In this document: piece after piece, positions 45,998 to 56,171 of the stretch
Numbering within the stretch: the first letter of the stretch is position 1
Layout of the letters: each line of letters begins with the position of its first letter
Assembly: GCA_026400835.1 (NCBI GenBank)
Contig: JAPLOA010000035.1
Coordinates: 124,001-188,000, forward strand
Reading direction: 5' to 3'
Origin: Planctomycetales bacterium
GTDB lineage: Bacteria > Planctomycetota > Planctomycetia > Planctomycetales > Planctomycetaceae
DNA length: 64,000 nt
Translations under genes and position numbers: made by a program
The notes under the pieces: generated by a model
What the model was told of the DNA's origin: nothing
Databases searched by the model: none
What the model saw: only the letters and a program-made list of their open reading frames with translations

Positions 45998-46330
45998 ATG
46001 TCAGAATTCCAGTCGGTCGCAAAGGTGGGCGACATCCCGGAAGGACAGGGGCGATCCTTTGCCGTGAATGGCACAATGGTCGGCGTCTTCCTGTCTCAGG
46101 GTCGTTACCTGGCGATCAACGACTTTTGCCCGCACATGGGGGCGTCACTCGCGGATGGGCATGTCGAAGACGACGCTGTCATGTGCCCATGGCACGCATG
46201 GCGATTTAGCCTGAAAGACGGCACGTGGCTGGATAATTCCCGCAGCAAGATTCGCAGTGCCTGCTATGAAGTACGAGTTGAGGACGGAGCGATTCAGGTG
46301 AAAGTACCAACCGAGTGTAAAGCCGAGTAA
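45998..46330 (+). CDS. Small Rieske 2Fe-2S ferredoxin-type protein
   Basis: 110 aa. The two cluster-binding boxes are CPHMG (C44, H46) and CPWHAWRF (C63, H66), the 2-Cys/2-His Rieske set, within the typical frame YLAINDFCPHMGASLADGHV. It is the size of NirD-like or dioxygenase ferredoxin components. No partner oxygenase or reductase is adjacent, so its electron partner is unknown. Confidence 0.9.
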   Translation: MSEFQSVAKVGDIPEGQGRSFAVNGTMVGVFLSQGRYLAINDFCPHMGASLADGHVEDDAVMCPWHAWRFSLKDGTWLDNSRSKIRSACYEVRVEDGAIQVKVPTECKAE

Positions 46331-46331
46331 C

Positions 46332-46637
46332 TCAGGCGACTTTGTGCGGCAGGCGAATTCGCCCGTACCTCTTGCCGGTCGCATCGTACAGAAGAACCTC
46401 GTTGGAGGACTCTGCCCAGACTGCGGCGAGTTTAACGGATCGAGGACCGTGCAGAACAAATTGGTAGCCGCAACGGCGGCCATTCTGCTGTAGTTCCAGT
46501 TCGCTCATCGGGAAATGATTTTCCAGCAGGTTTTCTTTGCGACACAAAGTAATATGCACAAAATGTCGCAGATGGTCCAAAGAGCGAACCTCGGCCGGCG
46601 TTTCGGGAAGATGTGGAGCAGCAACAGACTGACACAT
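46332..46637 (-). CDS. Small conserved-looking hypothetical protein
   Basis: 101 aa (a start at residue 44, MSELELQQNG, is also possible). The C-terminal half (RRCGYQFVLHGPRSVKLAAV then EVLLYDATGKRYGRIRLP) looks like a small beta domain. It converges with the Rieske gene, one base apart. No family recognised. Confidence 0.5.
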   Translation of the reverse strand: MCQSVAAPHLPETPAEVRSLDHLRHFVHITLCRKENLLENHFPMSELELQQNGRRCGYQFVLHGPRSVKLAAVWAESSNEVLLYDATGKRYGRIRLPHKVA

Positions 46638-47072
46638 GCAGAAACAGCCCTTACCGAGAAATAGCGGTGAGTTTTCGGGATCGGTGAATTCAGTAAGGCA
46701 GGAAAGCTCGGGAAGCTTATGCCCTCCGCCGGTGGCTGTGATATCGGACGATGGGTTTCAGGCACTTCCGAATTCATTCGCACCGCTGTACAGCCCGCAT
46801 GAGCGCTTCGAACCGAATCATCTACGAATCCGAACTGGTCGGAGAGTTGATTGGGAGCGACCGGGGCGAAATCCGGACTTTAATCAAGTCCGTTAATTCT
46901 CTGCTTTCCAGCTTCGGATGACAACTGGCGGCTATGGGATACTCAGCCGAAGGCACCAGCGGGCTGTTGAAAAGGCTCTTAGGGCTGACTTCAGCCGGCT
47001 TGGTTGCTAAGAAGACTGCTGGTGGTGGTGGAAGCGGGGCTAAGCCAAAGCCATGGATTCGGATACCGACAT
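46638..47072. other. Gene-free stretch upstream of the BBP7 terminator
   Basis: About 430 bases. A 46-codon plus-strand frame (46934-47074) rich in Gly and Lys is open, but it has no ribosome binding site and is not called. Nothing else seen. Confidence 0.35.
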
Positions 47073-47109
47073 AAAAAAACGGCCTGCTTCGTTAATCGAA
47101 GCAGGCCGT
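47073..47109 (-). terminator. Terminator of the BBP7 gene
   Basis: Perfect 13-bp stem (ACGGCCTGCTTCG / CGAAGCAGGCCGT, loop of 5) followed on the minus strand by seven Ts, about 80 bases after the BBP7 stop. Confidence 0.9.
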
Positions 47110-47190
47110 CTATGGATAAAAGATTGTTGAGTCTCGCGGGTCTTCGAGGTCTTTGGCTGCGCGTTAGACACTGGACCCCGTGTGTGTGAA

Positions 47191-48477
47191 TTAGTAACGG
47201 AACACGGCACCGACACTGAATCCATTCACAACCAGATTCTGCAGTTCGACACGCTGACCGATATCTGCCGTGCGATCACCCAGAGCATCTGTAACGCTGT
47301 TGTAATAGATGTTATCAAACGGCTTGCTGACCCCGGTCAGCACCATAAAGTCGTAGCCGCCGAACACTGAGAATGCAGGGCTGAGATGAACCTCTGCCGC
47401 GAGATTAACTTGGGTAATCGTTCCAAAATCAACGTTCTGGTAGTCGTGTGCGGTCCCGTTAACTCCCTCGATCACCGAGTTCACACTGGCGCTGTTGTCG
47501 TTGATACCGAACATGACTCGAGGAGTCGCACTGAAAGTGAAATACTTTGACGACAGTGCAAGTCGAGCCCCAAGCTCAGGACCATAGAAATTGTTGATTG
47601 TCGAGGAGTTCACTGAAGACGCGGGAATGTTGACGGCCTTACCTACGAAGCCATAGCTTTCATCAACATTGACGTAGCGGAAACCGCCCAACCATTGGTA
47701 CGAAGCACCTGCTCCGCCGGGAGCGTTGCTGTCTGTCAGGAAGACGATTTCCGAACCCCACATCTGCGTCTCAAGGTTCTGCGAGAACGACTCGGAGAAG
47801 ATCAACGCGTTGACGTCAGCCACTGGGGCGATATTGCCATCGGTCAGCAAAGGAACCGCTGTATTGGGAAACACACTTGTTCCGAACTCGGGAGGTGTAG
47901 TCAGCCCAACGAAGACTCGAGCTGCGCTGATATCATCATCCACCATGCTGGATGACGACTGACCCATTCCGAAGAAGCTCATTTCCATGTCAGCTCCGTT
48001 CAGATCGAGTCCCCAGGTGCCTCGAACGCCAGGGATGTCTTTTGTTCCCAGCATTGTGGCATTGGGAAACAAAGCGTCCCCGGTGTCGACCGTGCCTCCG
48101 TTGAGGTTGTCGATCAACGGCACGGGGACCGTGTAGCCCTCAAGCTCGCCTCGTGAGTTGGCCTGAAGTCCGGACACAGGGGCCCCAATATGATCGTGGT
48201 CCCCGTTGTTATTCCACATCAGGAATTCCAGACGGATCCAGCTTCGGTCAGCCACGTCACCGAGGAAGCTTTCGATCGGTCGGTTTTCGTCCCACACCTC
48301 TGTGTTGCCACGAATGTAGTGGTCCTGGATCGGCGCCTGATACGACGAGCGAGGCAGGCGATGGGCCGAAGGATCACCCGGTCCACCATAAAACCCATCC
48401 TGGGCGCTGGCGGCAACGGGTGCGAGTGTCAGGCAGGCGACGGCTGCTGCGAAAGAACGCAGGTTCGGACGGATCAT
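47191..48477 (-). CDS. BBP7-type outer-membrane beta-barrel protein
   Basis: 428 aa. Signal peptide (RSFAAAVACLTLAPVAASA, cleavage before QDGFYGG). The body is rich in alternating hydrophobic beta strands and Gly/Asn loops (WIRLEFLMWNNNGDHDHIGA, YQWLGGFRYVNVDESYGFVG, GPELGARLALSSKYFTFSAT) and ends with an aromatic last strand (LQNLVVNGFSVGAVFRY), as in outer-membrane barrels. Family assignment to BBP7 is from the N-terminal WxRxEFLMWW-like pattern. Monocistronic, with its own terminator. Confidence 0.82.
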   Translation of the reverse strand: MIRPNLRSFAAAVACLTLAPVAASAQDGFYGGPGDPSAHRLPRSSYQAPIQDHYIRGNTEVWDENRPIESFLGDVADRSWIRLEFLMWNNNGDHDHIGAPVSGLQANSRGELEGYTVPVPLIDNLNGGTVDTGDALFPNATMLGTKDIPGVRGTWGLDLNGADMEMSFFGMGQSSSSMVDDDISAARVFVGLTTPPEFGTSVFPNTAVPLLTDGNIAPVADVNALIFSESFSQNLETQMWGSEIVFLTDSNAPGGAGASYQWLGGFRYVNVDESYGFVGKAVNIPASSVNSSTINNFYGPELGARLALSSKYFTFSATPRVMFGINDNSASVNSVIEGVNGTAHDYQNVDFGTITQVNLAAEVHLSPAFSVFGGYDFMVLTGVSKPFDNIYYNSVTDALGDRTADIGQRVELQNLVVNGFSVGAVFRY

Positions 48478-49038
48478 TCGAGCCGGACCTTTTTCAAAGA
48501 GTCAGATCACCCATAGCATTCCGCTGGAGAATCCGTTTCGGGACTCGCAACGCCGATGGCAGACGAATCGGTGTCTATGGACAAAACCTAACCGTGTGGA
48601 AAACACAGTCTGCTGTCGTCGATATCGTCCTCGCCTGACTGTGAACTTTGCTCCAATTGTTCCGAAGAGATCGAATTTGACGTTTGGAACGATCCTTTCG
48701 TTTGTGTGGGTCCTGATGCCGTTCCGAGGGCCAATGGAACTCCCGAAACGGCGTCTTTTGCCGGTCGGAATTGATTCCGGCCGTGGCGATCACCGGCGGA
48801 GTCAGACCATCGCGACTAATCCTCAGACCAGCAGGGCGAGTCACTTACGAACAGCACACCAGGGCTTTCGGAGACATTGCGAGCCTCGCACACTCTGACA
48901 AACGGATGCAATTTGCTGACTGCCCGAAAACTGCGTCCACAGCTTTAGTCTGACTCCACGAAGTAGCGCTTTTCCGGGATCATGTTTGTTGCTAATCTTA
49001 TCCACTGTTATCCATCGATTCAGAAAGGGCCAGGCACG
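48478..49038. other. Divergent gene-free region
   Basis: About 560 bases between the BBP7 and DUF1501 genes. No supported short gene, repeat or RNA; it holds both upstream regulatory regions. Confidence 0.4.
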
Positions 49039-50487
49039 ATGTCCCCCGTCAATTCTCGCCGTGAAATGTTGACCCGAGCCAGTTGCGGCTTCGGGGCGTT
49101 AGCTCTTCAGGCGATGCTCGCCGACACCAACCGGTCGCGAGCTGCGGAATCACAGTCTTCGCCGTTTACCAGTAAGTCGCTGCTGGAACGGCCGACCATG
49201 TTTGCTCCACGAGCCAAGCGGATTATTTTTGTCTTCATGCAGGGCGGGCCCAGTCACGTCGATTCGTTCGATTACAAACCCGATCTGATTGCGAAGGATG
49301 GTCAGTCGATCGACTTTACCGGGGTTCGTTTTGGTGACTTCGGACAATCCACGAAGCAGAAACTGATGAAGCCGCTATGGCGATTTCAACAGTATGGGCA
49401 GACCGGAAAACATGTTTCGGATCTGTTCCCACTGATCGGGCAACACGTGGATGATCTCTGCTTTCTGCATGGTGTGCATACGGAAGGAGTTGCTCATGGT
49501 CCGGCGACTCTGTTCCTGCATACCGGCGCAACGACACAGGTGCGCCCATCAATGGGCTCGTGGATCCTTTACGGGCTTGGTACAGAAAATCAGAGTCTGC
49601 CTGGATTCGTGTCGCTGCAACCTTCTGACGCCAACGGCGGACCACGAAATTACTCGAATGCTTTTCTGCCGGCCGTCTGTCAGGGAACTTCCATCGGTCG
49701 TTCGTTTCAACCGGCAAGTCAAATGACGATCGACTTCATTCGGAATGCGGAGCTGACACAGGATCAGAGTCGCCGGCGTTATTCGCTGACTCAACAAATG
49801 AATCAACTGCAGTCCGCGCGGAATCACAATGCGGACGACGAAGTCAACGCGGTGATTCGGAACTATGAGCTTGCGTGGAGAATGCAGGCTCAGGCCCCGG
49901 AAATCCTTGATCTGTCAAAAGAGTCGGAAGCGACTGCAAAAATGTATGGCATTGGAGAGAAAGAGACGGATGAATTCGGTAAGCAATGCCTGATGGCACG
50001 ACGCTTGTCGGAGTCAGGTGTCAGATTTGTGCAGGTCAATTACTCAGATCAATCGACAAATCCCCGCTGGGATCAGCATTCAAATATGCCTCAGCATGCC
50101 GTCCATGCCAAAGCCACAGATAAACCGGTTGCCGGTCTTCTGCAGGACCTGAAGCAACGTGGGCTGCTGGAAGATACGATCGTCTGGTGGGGCGGTGAAT
50201 TCGGCCGAACCCCGTTTTCTCAGGGCTCCGACGGACGAGACCACAATCCTCGCGGTTTCACAGTCTTTCTGGCTGGCGGTGGCGTGAAGCCAGGCTTTTC
50301 CTGGGGCACAACAGACGAAATTGGTCACCTCGCCGTGGAAGGCAAGGTTCACATGCATGACCTGCATGCAACTTTGCTGCATTTGCTGGGTGTCGATCAC
50401 GAACGTCTGACTTTCGAACACGCGGGGCGCAACTTTCGTCCAACAGATGTCTACGGACGAATTGTTCAGGAGATCATGAAGGCCTGA
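49039..50487 (+). CDS. DUF1501 family Tat-exported protein
   Basis: 482 aa from ATG 49039 (MSPVNSRREMLTRASCGFGA), which gives a twin-arginine-like leader; the upstream ATG at 48982 adds 19 residues without a signal-like composition. DUF1501 (sulfatase-like fold) features: RIIFVFMQGGPSHVDSFDYK, LPGFVSLQPSDANGGPRNYS, VRFVQVNYSDQSTNPRWDQH, EDTIVWWGGEFGRTPF, DHNPRGFTVFLAGGGVKPG and LHATLLHLLGVDHERLTF. In planctomycetes it usually pairs with DUF1549/DUF1553 proteins; here it stands alone with a zinc-finger gene 15 bases downstream. Confidence 0.92.
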   Translation: MSPVNSRREMLTRASCGFGALALQAMLADTNRSRAAESQSSPFTSKSLLERPTMFAPRAKRIIFVFMQGGPSHVDSFDYKPDLIAKDGQSIDFTGVRFGDFGQSTKQKLMKPLWRFQQYGQTGKHVSDLFPLIGQHVDDLCFLHGVHTEGVAHGPATLFLHTGATTQVRPSMGSWILYGLGTENQSLPGFVSLQPSDANGGPRNYSNAFLPAVCQGTSIGRSFQPASQMTIDFIRNAELTQDQSRRRYSLTQQMNQLQSARNHNADDEVNAVIRNYELAWRMQAQAPEILDLSKESEATAKMYGIGEKETDEFGKQCLMARRLSESGVRFVQVNYSDQSTNPRWDQHSNMPQHAVHAKATDKPVAGLLQDLKQRGLLEDTIVWWGGEFGRTPFSQGSDGRDHNPRGFTVFLAGGGVKPGFSWGTTDEIGHLAVEGKVHMHDLHATLLHLLGVDHERLTFEHAGRNFRPTDVYGRIVQEIMKA

Positions 50488-50502
50488 CAGGACAAACAGC
50501 GA

Positions 50503-51228
50503 ATGCCAATCAACATCACCTGTCCTCAATGTCAGCGTCAATTTGTTGTGCGTGATGAAATTGCCGGTAAGTCCTTTCGTTGCAAGGACTGCGAGGCGGT
50601 TGTCAGCGTCCCCGCGATCAAGCCTGTACAACAAAAATCTGCAGAGCCTGAATCGGTAGAACCAAGGCCTTCTGTCGCAAGACGTAAGGCTGCGGCGCCG
50701 GAGCCTCCGGGAGAAGAAGACTGGGGTTACGACGAGACTTGGCATGACGATCAACAATCGGCACTGGCTGCCCCTGCGCGGCGAGCAAGACGGAAAGCAT
50801 CGCTGGAACGAGGAGCGGAGACGAGCGAATCACCAGTCATTCCCATCGAAGGCATGGTGGCAAATGCCAGTATCGCGGTGCTTGGTGTCTTAAATCTTTG
50901 GGTGTTGATTTCGCCAGACGACATTCTTTGGAAGCTGATTGCGGCAATCCGAATTGCTGTGGAGGCCCGTGTTGTCTGGGGGATTCGCGAACGCAACGGC
51001 CAGACTGGGCTCGCCGCTACTATCGCGGCCGTCATGATGACGCTGATCAGCGCGTTTATGCTTTGGAGTCTTAACTCGGACCCGGAGGTTCGTGCCGATG
51101 TAAGCCCACAAGAGCTACGAAACGGACAAATCTTCCTGACGGTCCAGCTCGTAGCCGAGATTGGCGTCATTGTTGGTCTCAATCTCCCGAGAACCAGACG
51201 CTGGATGGCGACAGGCAATGGCTCGTGA
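50503..51228 (+). CDS. Zinc-ribbon (MJ0042-like) membrane protein
   Basis: 241 aa. N-terminal treble-clef zinc ribbon ITCPQCQRQFVVRDEIAGKS then FRCKDCEAVVSVP (two CxxC pairs), a charged linker, and three to four hydrophobic segments in the C-terminal half (for example SIAVLGVLNLWVLISP; GLAATIAAVMMTLISAFML; IFLTVQLVAEIGVIVGL). This head-plus-membrane design is frequent in planctomycetes, with unknown function. It starts 15 bases after the DUF1501 stop and is probably cotranscribed. Confidence 0.78.
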   Translation: MPINITCPQCQRQFVVRDEIAGKSFRCKDCEAVVSVPAIKPVQQKSAEPESVEPRPSVARRKAAAPEPPGEEDWGYDETWHDDQQSALAAPARRARRKASLERGAETSESPVIPIEGMVANASIAVLGVLNLWVLISPDDILWKLIAAIRIAVEARVVWGIRERNGQTGLAATIAAVMMTLISAFMLWSLNSDPEVRADVSPQELRNGQIFLTVQLVAEIGVIVGLNLPRTRRWMATGNGS

Positions 51229-51351
51229 AGTAACGTCCCTGATGGTGACGTGTTGAGCGGCTGGAATAACTAACGACAAGCATTGTCAAGGAATGGATCT
51301 GTCCGATGGATTTCGGATGCTGCCACAACTGACGTTGTGCTCGTTGAGGAC

Positions 51352-52692
51352 TTATTCACGTTCAAATACACCACACGCCACATGACCGCCAAAGCCCAAA
51401 GACAGCTTGGCGGCCCGTTGCAGGCCGGGCCACGATTTCAAGGCGGATGTCAGAGGAAGTTTGCAATTCGGGTCCTGATCCCGCAGATTGGTCGTGCCAG
51501 GGATCATCTGGTCGCGCAAGGCGAGAATGGTGAGGATCGTCTCGACGCTTCCAGCGGCTCCCAGCAGATGCCCCATCGCTCCTTTAACGCCGAAGCATTG
51601 CGGAATGTTGTTACCAAGCGCCGCGTCGATTCCTCGCGATTCAGCGAGATCGTTAGACTCTGTACCGGTTCCGTGCACGCTGATTATCTCCGGGAGAAAA
51701 CCATGCGTCCTGAAACTCCGTCGCAAAACTTCGCTCACGATGGAGCCGCTCTGGTCAATCTGAGTCATTCCCGTCGGATCGCTCAGCCACTGCCCACCTA
51801 AGATGCGAGCTATCCCCGGAACTCCTCGCGATTCCGCATGGCGGCGCGATTCCAGGATCATCACGCCGGCTCCTTCACCGATCAGGAATCCGTCTCGATC
51901 AACATCAAACGGACGACATGCGTTTGCAGCATCGGCATGTCGCGAGGTGACTCGCAGGCGATGAAACGAGGACATCACGGAGGCTCGCAAACCGGCGTCA
52001 GCACTTCCGACAATGCAGACATCGCACTGCCCGCTGCGAATCATAGCCGCTCCCTGCAGCACCGAAATCAGTCCCGTCGCGCACGCGGCGACCGGACAAC
52101 TAATGCCCGCCATTGCACCTGAGATCGCAGCAATGGCACGCGTCGCGCTGTCGGTGGCGAAGGCATGTTGCCAGAGCAGATCAAACTCGGTGGTGAGGGA
52201 CGTACTTTGCTGATCGTCGGCATCGCCTGATCTCATCAACTCAGCCAGCCGTTCAATCGTTCGCAGGCCACCTTTACTACTGCCAAAGACAACGGCCGTT
52301 CGAGTCGCAATGGCCTCTCGCCGGGATATGAACGTCTCTGTCAGCCTAGCCTGAGTAACCGCTTCAATGAACGCCACAAGTGACATCGCCACGAGCGGTT
52401 CGGAAAGCCAGGTATCAACGACATCCGGCGGGAGATGCGTCAGGAGCTTCGATTCAATCAGAGACTGTCGGAGACCAGCCGAATTTACCGGCGCACCGTG
52501 CAGTCGCAATCCATCAATACGAGACAGTTGATCGTAGTGATCAATGTCGGACGAATTCAACATTCGCCCGGCTCTGTCTCCAGCCAGCAGGCGATTCCAT
52601 GTGATATCCGCAGAATTGCCCAGCGGCGTGACCAGCCCCATGCCCGTCACGAGCACATCATCGGAACTGGATTTAGGTCGGGATGAAATCAC
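51352..52692 (-). CDS. Beta-ketoacyl-ACP synthase, KAS II/FabF type
   Basis: 446 aa thiolase-fold condensing enzyme. The nucleophile Cys is in CPVAACATGLISVLQG (C204), and the two His are in SVHGTGTESNDLAESRG (H340) and KGAMGHLLGAAGSVE (H375), a complete Cys-His-His triad. It begins with VLVTGMGLVTPLGNSADITW. It extends acyl chains by decarboxylative condensation. Sequence between residues 60 and 170 is longer and more variable than in housekeeping FabF, and no acyl carrier protein is adjacent, so it may serve a specialised pathway. Confidence 0.87.
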   Translation of the reverse strand: MISSRPKSSSDDVLVTGMGLVTPLGNSADITWNRLLAGDRAGRMLNSSDIDHYDQLSRIDGLRLHGAPVNSAGLRQSLIESKLLTHLPPDVVDTWLSEPLVAMSLVAFIEAVTQARLTETFISRREAIATRTAVVFGSSKGGLRTIERLAELMRSGDADDQQSTSLTTEFDLLWQHAFATDSATRAIAAISGAMAGISCPVAACATGLISVLQGAAMIRSGQCDVCIVGSADAGLRASVMSSFHRLRVTSRHADAANACRPFDVDRDGFLIGEGAGVMILESRRHAESRGVPGIARILGGQWLSDPTGMTQIDQSGSIVSEVLRRSFRTHGFLPEIISVHGTGTESNDLAESRGIDAALGNNIPQCFGVKGAMGHLLGAAGSVETILTILALRDQMIPGTTNLRDQDPNCKLPLTSALKSWPGLQRAAKLSLGFGGHVACGVFERE

Positions 52693-52726
52693 AATGCAGC
52701 CGCAGAACAGGCGTTTTATGAACAGG

Positions 52727-53135
52727 CCCGAAACAAGTTCCCTTAATCACAACCCGAACCAGAAGTTTTAAAGTTGTGCATTTTCAGGCCCGGCGGGCCG
52801 ACAAATCCAATGCCGGTGGCGTGTCGGAGTGTTGATTTAGTCGTTTAACGGCAAGCCGCAGGCGTGGCCGCTCGATTTCGCCTACGCCTGCGGCTCGCCG
52901 TTAAACGAAAACGATCAATACACGACTCAATCAACACCCCGCTTACGCGTTCAGGCTGATTAATTCAACACGCCGTCACGCCACCGGCATTGGATGTGCC
53001 GAGCTTCCAGCCCTGACGAAAACGCACAACTTCAAAAAAGCAGAAGCGCGGGATCGGAGTCTGGAAAGAAATCCCTTACTGACGTTTCGGGTTGTGATTT
53101 CTCGCCTAAGTATTATCCGGATGCGATTTCCGGAC
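52727..53135. repeat. Expanded or interrupted family A repeat
   Basis: The left end CCCGAAACAAGTTCCC plus ATCACAACCCGA at 52727-52756 and the right end GTTTCGGGTTGTGATTTCTC followed by TATTATCCGGATGC at about 53085-53125 are the two ends of the family A element at 44351, but 330 bp apart. Between them lies the nested palindrome of family C (52807-52993). It fills the gap between the KAS gene and fusA. Confidence 0.65.
52807..52993. repeat. Nested palindrome, family C
   Basis: Three concentric inverted repeats: outer 17-bp perfect arms (52807-52823 and 52977-52993, CCAATGCCGGTGGCGTG), middle arms with GTGTTGATT / AATCAACAC, and inner arms CGTTTAACGGC / GCCGTTAAACG flanking GCCGCAGGCG / CGCCTGCGGC. 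The inner part resembles a degenerate copy at 59478-59542. It appears to be inserted in a family A element. Confidence 0.75.
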
Positions 53136-53196
53136 GGTACCTCAGGAGGCCTCAAGTTGAAGCAGCGACCCTTCCGTTGGCGGCTGAATACGAAAG

Positions 53197-53226
53197 CAGC
53201 ACTGTAGCAAAAGCCACAGTGCTGCA
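53197..53226 (-). terminator. Possible terminator of fusA
   Basis: Perfect 10-bp stem GCAGCACTGT / ACAGTGCTGC, 39 bases after the fusA stop on the minus strand; only TTTC follows, so it is weak. Confidence 0.5.
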
Positions 53227-53264
53227 TCGAGAATACACTTACGTCGTGAGCAAGATTCAGCAGA

Positions 53265-55400
53265 CTACTTCGCAGCAGCCTGAGCTTCTTTCTCTTTGCG
53301 GCGTCGTTCCAGAATTTCGCCCTGCAGACCACGAGGTACCTGGCGATAAGCAAGGAATTCCATGCTGAAGGTACCCTTACCCTGTGTCATGGAGCGAAGT
53401 TCGTTTGCGTAGTCGAACATCGCAGACAGCGGAGCTTCGCCGTTGATGACGCAAACGCCGCCATTGACTTCGGAACCTGTGACCATCCCACGCTTGCTGG
53501 AAAGGTGACCGGTCACCTGACCCTGATATTCGTCTGGCACTTCGATTTCGAGCTTCATGATTGGCTCCTGCAGAGTCATGTCTGCTTTACGCAGAGTTTC
53601 TCGCATACAGCCAATACCAGCGATCTTGAACGCCATTTCCGATGAGTCCACGTCGTGGTAGCTTCCGTCCTGCAACCGCATGCGGACGCCAACCACTTCG
53701 TACTCTCCGAGAGGTCCTTTTGGAAGGCTCAACTGGAACCCGGCATCAACCGGAGGAATGAATTCGCGAGGAATTCGTCCGCCAGAAACTTCATCAACGA
53801 ACTCGTAAGCGGTCTCGTGAGTTTCCGGAAGTGGCTCCAGAACACCCACAATATGAGCATACTGACCAGAACCACCAGACTGCTTCTTGTGCTTGTAGTT
53901 GAACTCCACGGACTTTGTGGGACATTCTCGGTAAGCCACGCGTGGCTCACCAATGATGCACTCACACTTGTATTCACGTTTGATTCGCTCAACGTAAATT
54001 TCGAGGTGCAACTGACCCATCCCGGCGATCAGCGTCTGGCCAGTTTCTTCGTCAGTCAGAACACGGAACGTTGGGTCTTCGCGACGGAAACGTTCCAGAG
54101 CCTTGCTGAGCTTATCTGCGTCATCTCGCTTCTTCGGTTCAATCGACAGGCGAATAACCGCGTTGGCGACGAAGATGTTTTCCAGAGACAATTGCAGACC
54201 TTCTGATGTGAAGGTATCCCCTGACGCACAGTCAACGCCGACGATGGAGATAATGTCACCAGCTTCACCGAACTCGATATCTTCACGGTCGTTTGCGTGC
54301 ATACGAACGAGTCGACCGAATCGAACTGATCGGCCAGTACGAGCATTCACGTAAGCCTGACCTTTGACCAGTTTACCCTGATAGATTCTGGTGTAGGTCA
54401 ACTGACCGAAGCTTTCGACTACGGTCTTGAACGCCATCGCGACGACTGGCGCGTCGTTGGAGTCGCTGAGAAGCACGCGAGGGTGCTTGCCGTCTTCTCC
54501 GATTGGCTTGCTGTAGTCATTCGCGTACTTGTCACGGTCTGGCGGTGAAGGCAGGTAGCGAACAACGGCATCAAGAGCTTCCTGAACACCCTTGTCTTTG
54601 AATGCGGTTCCCATCAGAACAGGCACGATTTGCTGAGCAAGTGTCGCCTTTCGGATGATCGCTCGGATCTGCTCAATGGAGACTTCTGATTCTTCCAGCA
54701 GAGCCGACATCAGATCGTCGTCGTGAAGAGATAGCTCTTCCAGCATTTCGCGACGAGCGGCCTCTGCATCGCTCTGGTATTCCGCTGGAATCGGCTTGCG
54801 AATCACGTCATCGCCTTTTTCGCCTTCGAAGTAAACGGCTTCCATACGAATCAGGTCAACTACACCCTGGAAAGCGGATTCCAGACCCATTGGAATCTGA
54901 AGCGGCACGGCATTGCACTTCAGCTTGTCCTTCATGGCCGCCATTACCTTGGCCGGATTGGCACCGATGCGGTCCATCTTGTTGATGAAGGCAATACGAG
55001 GCACGCCGTAACGACGCATCTGACGGTCTACCGTCAGAGACTGACTCTGAACACCGCCCACGGCACACAGAACCAGAATGGCTCCGTCGAGAACTCGCAG
55101 TGAACGTTCTACTTCAACGGTGAAGTCCACGTGTCCCGGAGTATCAATAATGTTGATCGGGTGCACTGTCCCCAGTTCTTCGTCTTTCCACTCAACACGA
55201 GTTGCAGCGGACGTAATGGTAATCCCGCGTTCGCGTTCCAGGTCCATATGGTCCATGGTCGCGCCGCCGTCACCACCCTTCACTTCGCGGATCTTGTGAA
55301 TTCGACCGGCGTAGTACAGGATGCGTTCGGTCAGAGTCGTCTTCCCTGAGTCGATGTGGGCCGAGATCCCGATGTTGCGAAGCAGGGTAATGTCAGTCAT
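53265..55400 (-). CDS. fusA: Elongation factor G (spdEFG1/mitochondrial EFG1-like)
   Basis: 711 aa, all five EF-G domains. G1 reads [20 protein letters not shown], with Ser where classical EF-G has Ala, followed by IHKIREVKG: the signature of mitochondrial EFG1 and the bacterial spdEFG1 group found in spirochaetes, planctomycetes and some deltaproteobacteria. G3 is [10 protein letters not shown] and G4 is FINKMDRIG. Domain IV contains [20 protein letters not shown] and [11 protein letters not shown]. It catalyses translocation; in organisms with this type a second paralogue handles ribosome recycling. No str operon genes are adjacent. Confidence 0.95.
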   Translation of the reverse strand: MTDITLLRNIGISAHIDSGKTTLTERILYYAGRIHKIREVKGGDGGATMDHMDLERERGITITSAATRVEWKDEELGTVHPINIIDTPGHVDFTVEVERSLRVLDGAILVLCAVGGVQSQSLTVDRQMRRYGVPRIAFINKMDRIGANPAKVMAAMKDKLKCNAVPLQIPMGLESAFQGVVDLIRMEAVYFEGEKGDDVIRKPIPAEYQSDAEAARREMLEELSLHDDDLMSALLEESEVSIEQIRAIIRKATLAQQIVPVLMGTAFKDKGVQEALDAVVRYLPSPPDRDKYANDYSKPIGEDGKHPRVLLSDSNDAPVVAMAFKTVVESFGQLTYTRIYQGKLVKGQAYVNARTGRSVRFGRLVRMHANDREDIEFGEAGDIISIVGVDCASGDTFTSEGLQLSLENIFVANAVIRLSIEPKKRDDADKLSKALERFRREDPTFRVLTDEETGQTLIAGMGQLHLEIYVERIKREYKCECIIGEPRVAYRECPTKSVEFNYKHKKQSGGSGQYAHIVGVLEPLPETHETAYEFVDEVSGGRIPREFIPPVDAGFQLSLPKGPLGEYEVVGVRMRLQDGSYHDVDSSEMAFKIAGIGCMRETLRKADMTLQEPIMKLEIEVPDEYQGQVTGHLSSKRGMVTGSEVNGGVCVINGEAPLSAMFDYANELRSMTQGKGTFSMEFLAYRQVPRGLQGEILERRRKEKEAQAAAK

Positions 55401-56171
55401 TGCAGAACGATCCTAAGTCTGAAAAAAAGATACGAAATCCGCGGCCTTGCCGCAAAAAACAGGGACAGCCAATCGAATAATTCGGTTCGTGGCTGTTCGA
55501 TGAGAACAGGCTGCCTGTTCCCATCTTGCCATGATGCCTAGTGTCTGATGCCCAGTGTCCGCATCCCCAGCGTCTGCATGGAGAGTCAACCGCAACGGTC
55601 GCAGAGACCTGAAACGCCTGACCTGCTTCCGCCCGCAGGACCAGATCGGAAAAGATCCCGTCCACCGCAGACTGGTCAACATTTCGCACTGCCGCAAACC
55701 GTCACCGGGTTCCCGGCAGGATACGAACTGAGCTTACATTTCGACGACAGAAGGACTGAAAGTCCACCACCGCCAGCGCGCACATCTGTACATCATCTCG
55801 TGTTTAGAGATCGCGGATGGTATCGACGATTTTCGCGTTTCGAAAGAGGAAGAGCCCCGAATTCATTGAACTCGAGTAGCTTTCCCCCGCTGAGAAAGCC
55901 TGATTCCTTCGCAAATCCCTGTAATTCGCCGGCACTTCCAGCCTGTGAAACAACCAGCCCTAAAAACGAATGTGATCACTTGCTGTATTCCAGCCCTGCT
56001 GCTGAGCCGGCTGGAATCGATTAAAGCGATTCTGCTCGCCATGTTCACCTCAGGCAACAAACCCTGCCAGAAGTCAACGCTCCGGAGAACTCAAGTCGAC
56101 GATCTGTAGACCGCGACCTAAGATGCAGGCGTAAGTTGCCATAAACCAGCTCCGCTACTGAGACGTCCAAA
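55401..56171. other. Gene-free region with small tandem repeats
   Basis: 770 bases between fusA and the rhomboid gene. At 55533-55575 three copies of a 14-15-bp unit (GATGCCTAGTGTCT, GATGCCCAGTGTCC, GCATCCCCAGCGTCT) follow two small hairpins near 55455-55525 (for example GAACAGGCTGCCTGTTC). These may be part of the fusA leader. No open frame is convincing. Confidence 0.45.

Noticed and set aside
46934-47074. 46-codon Gly/Lys-rich plus-strand frame ending beside the BBP7 terminator
   Set aside because: No ribosome binding site and low-complexity composition; could be a remnant but cannot be supported.
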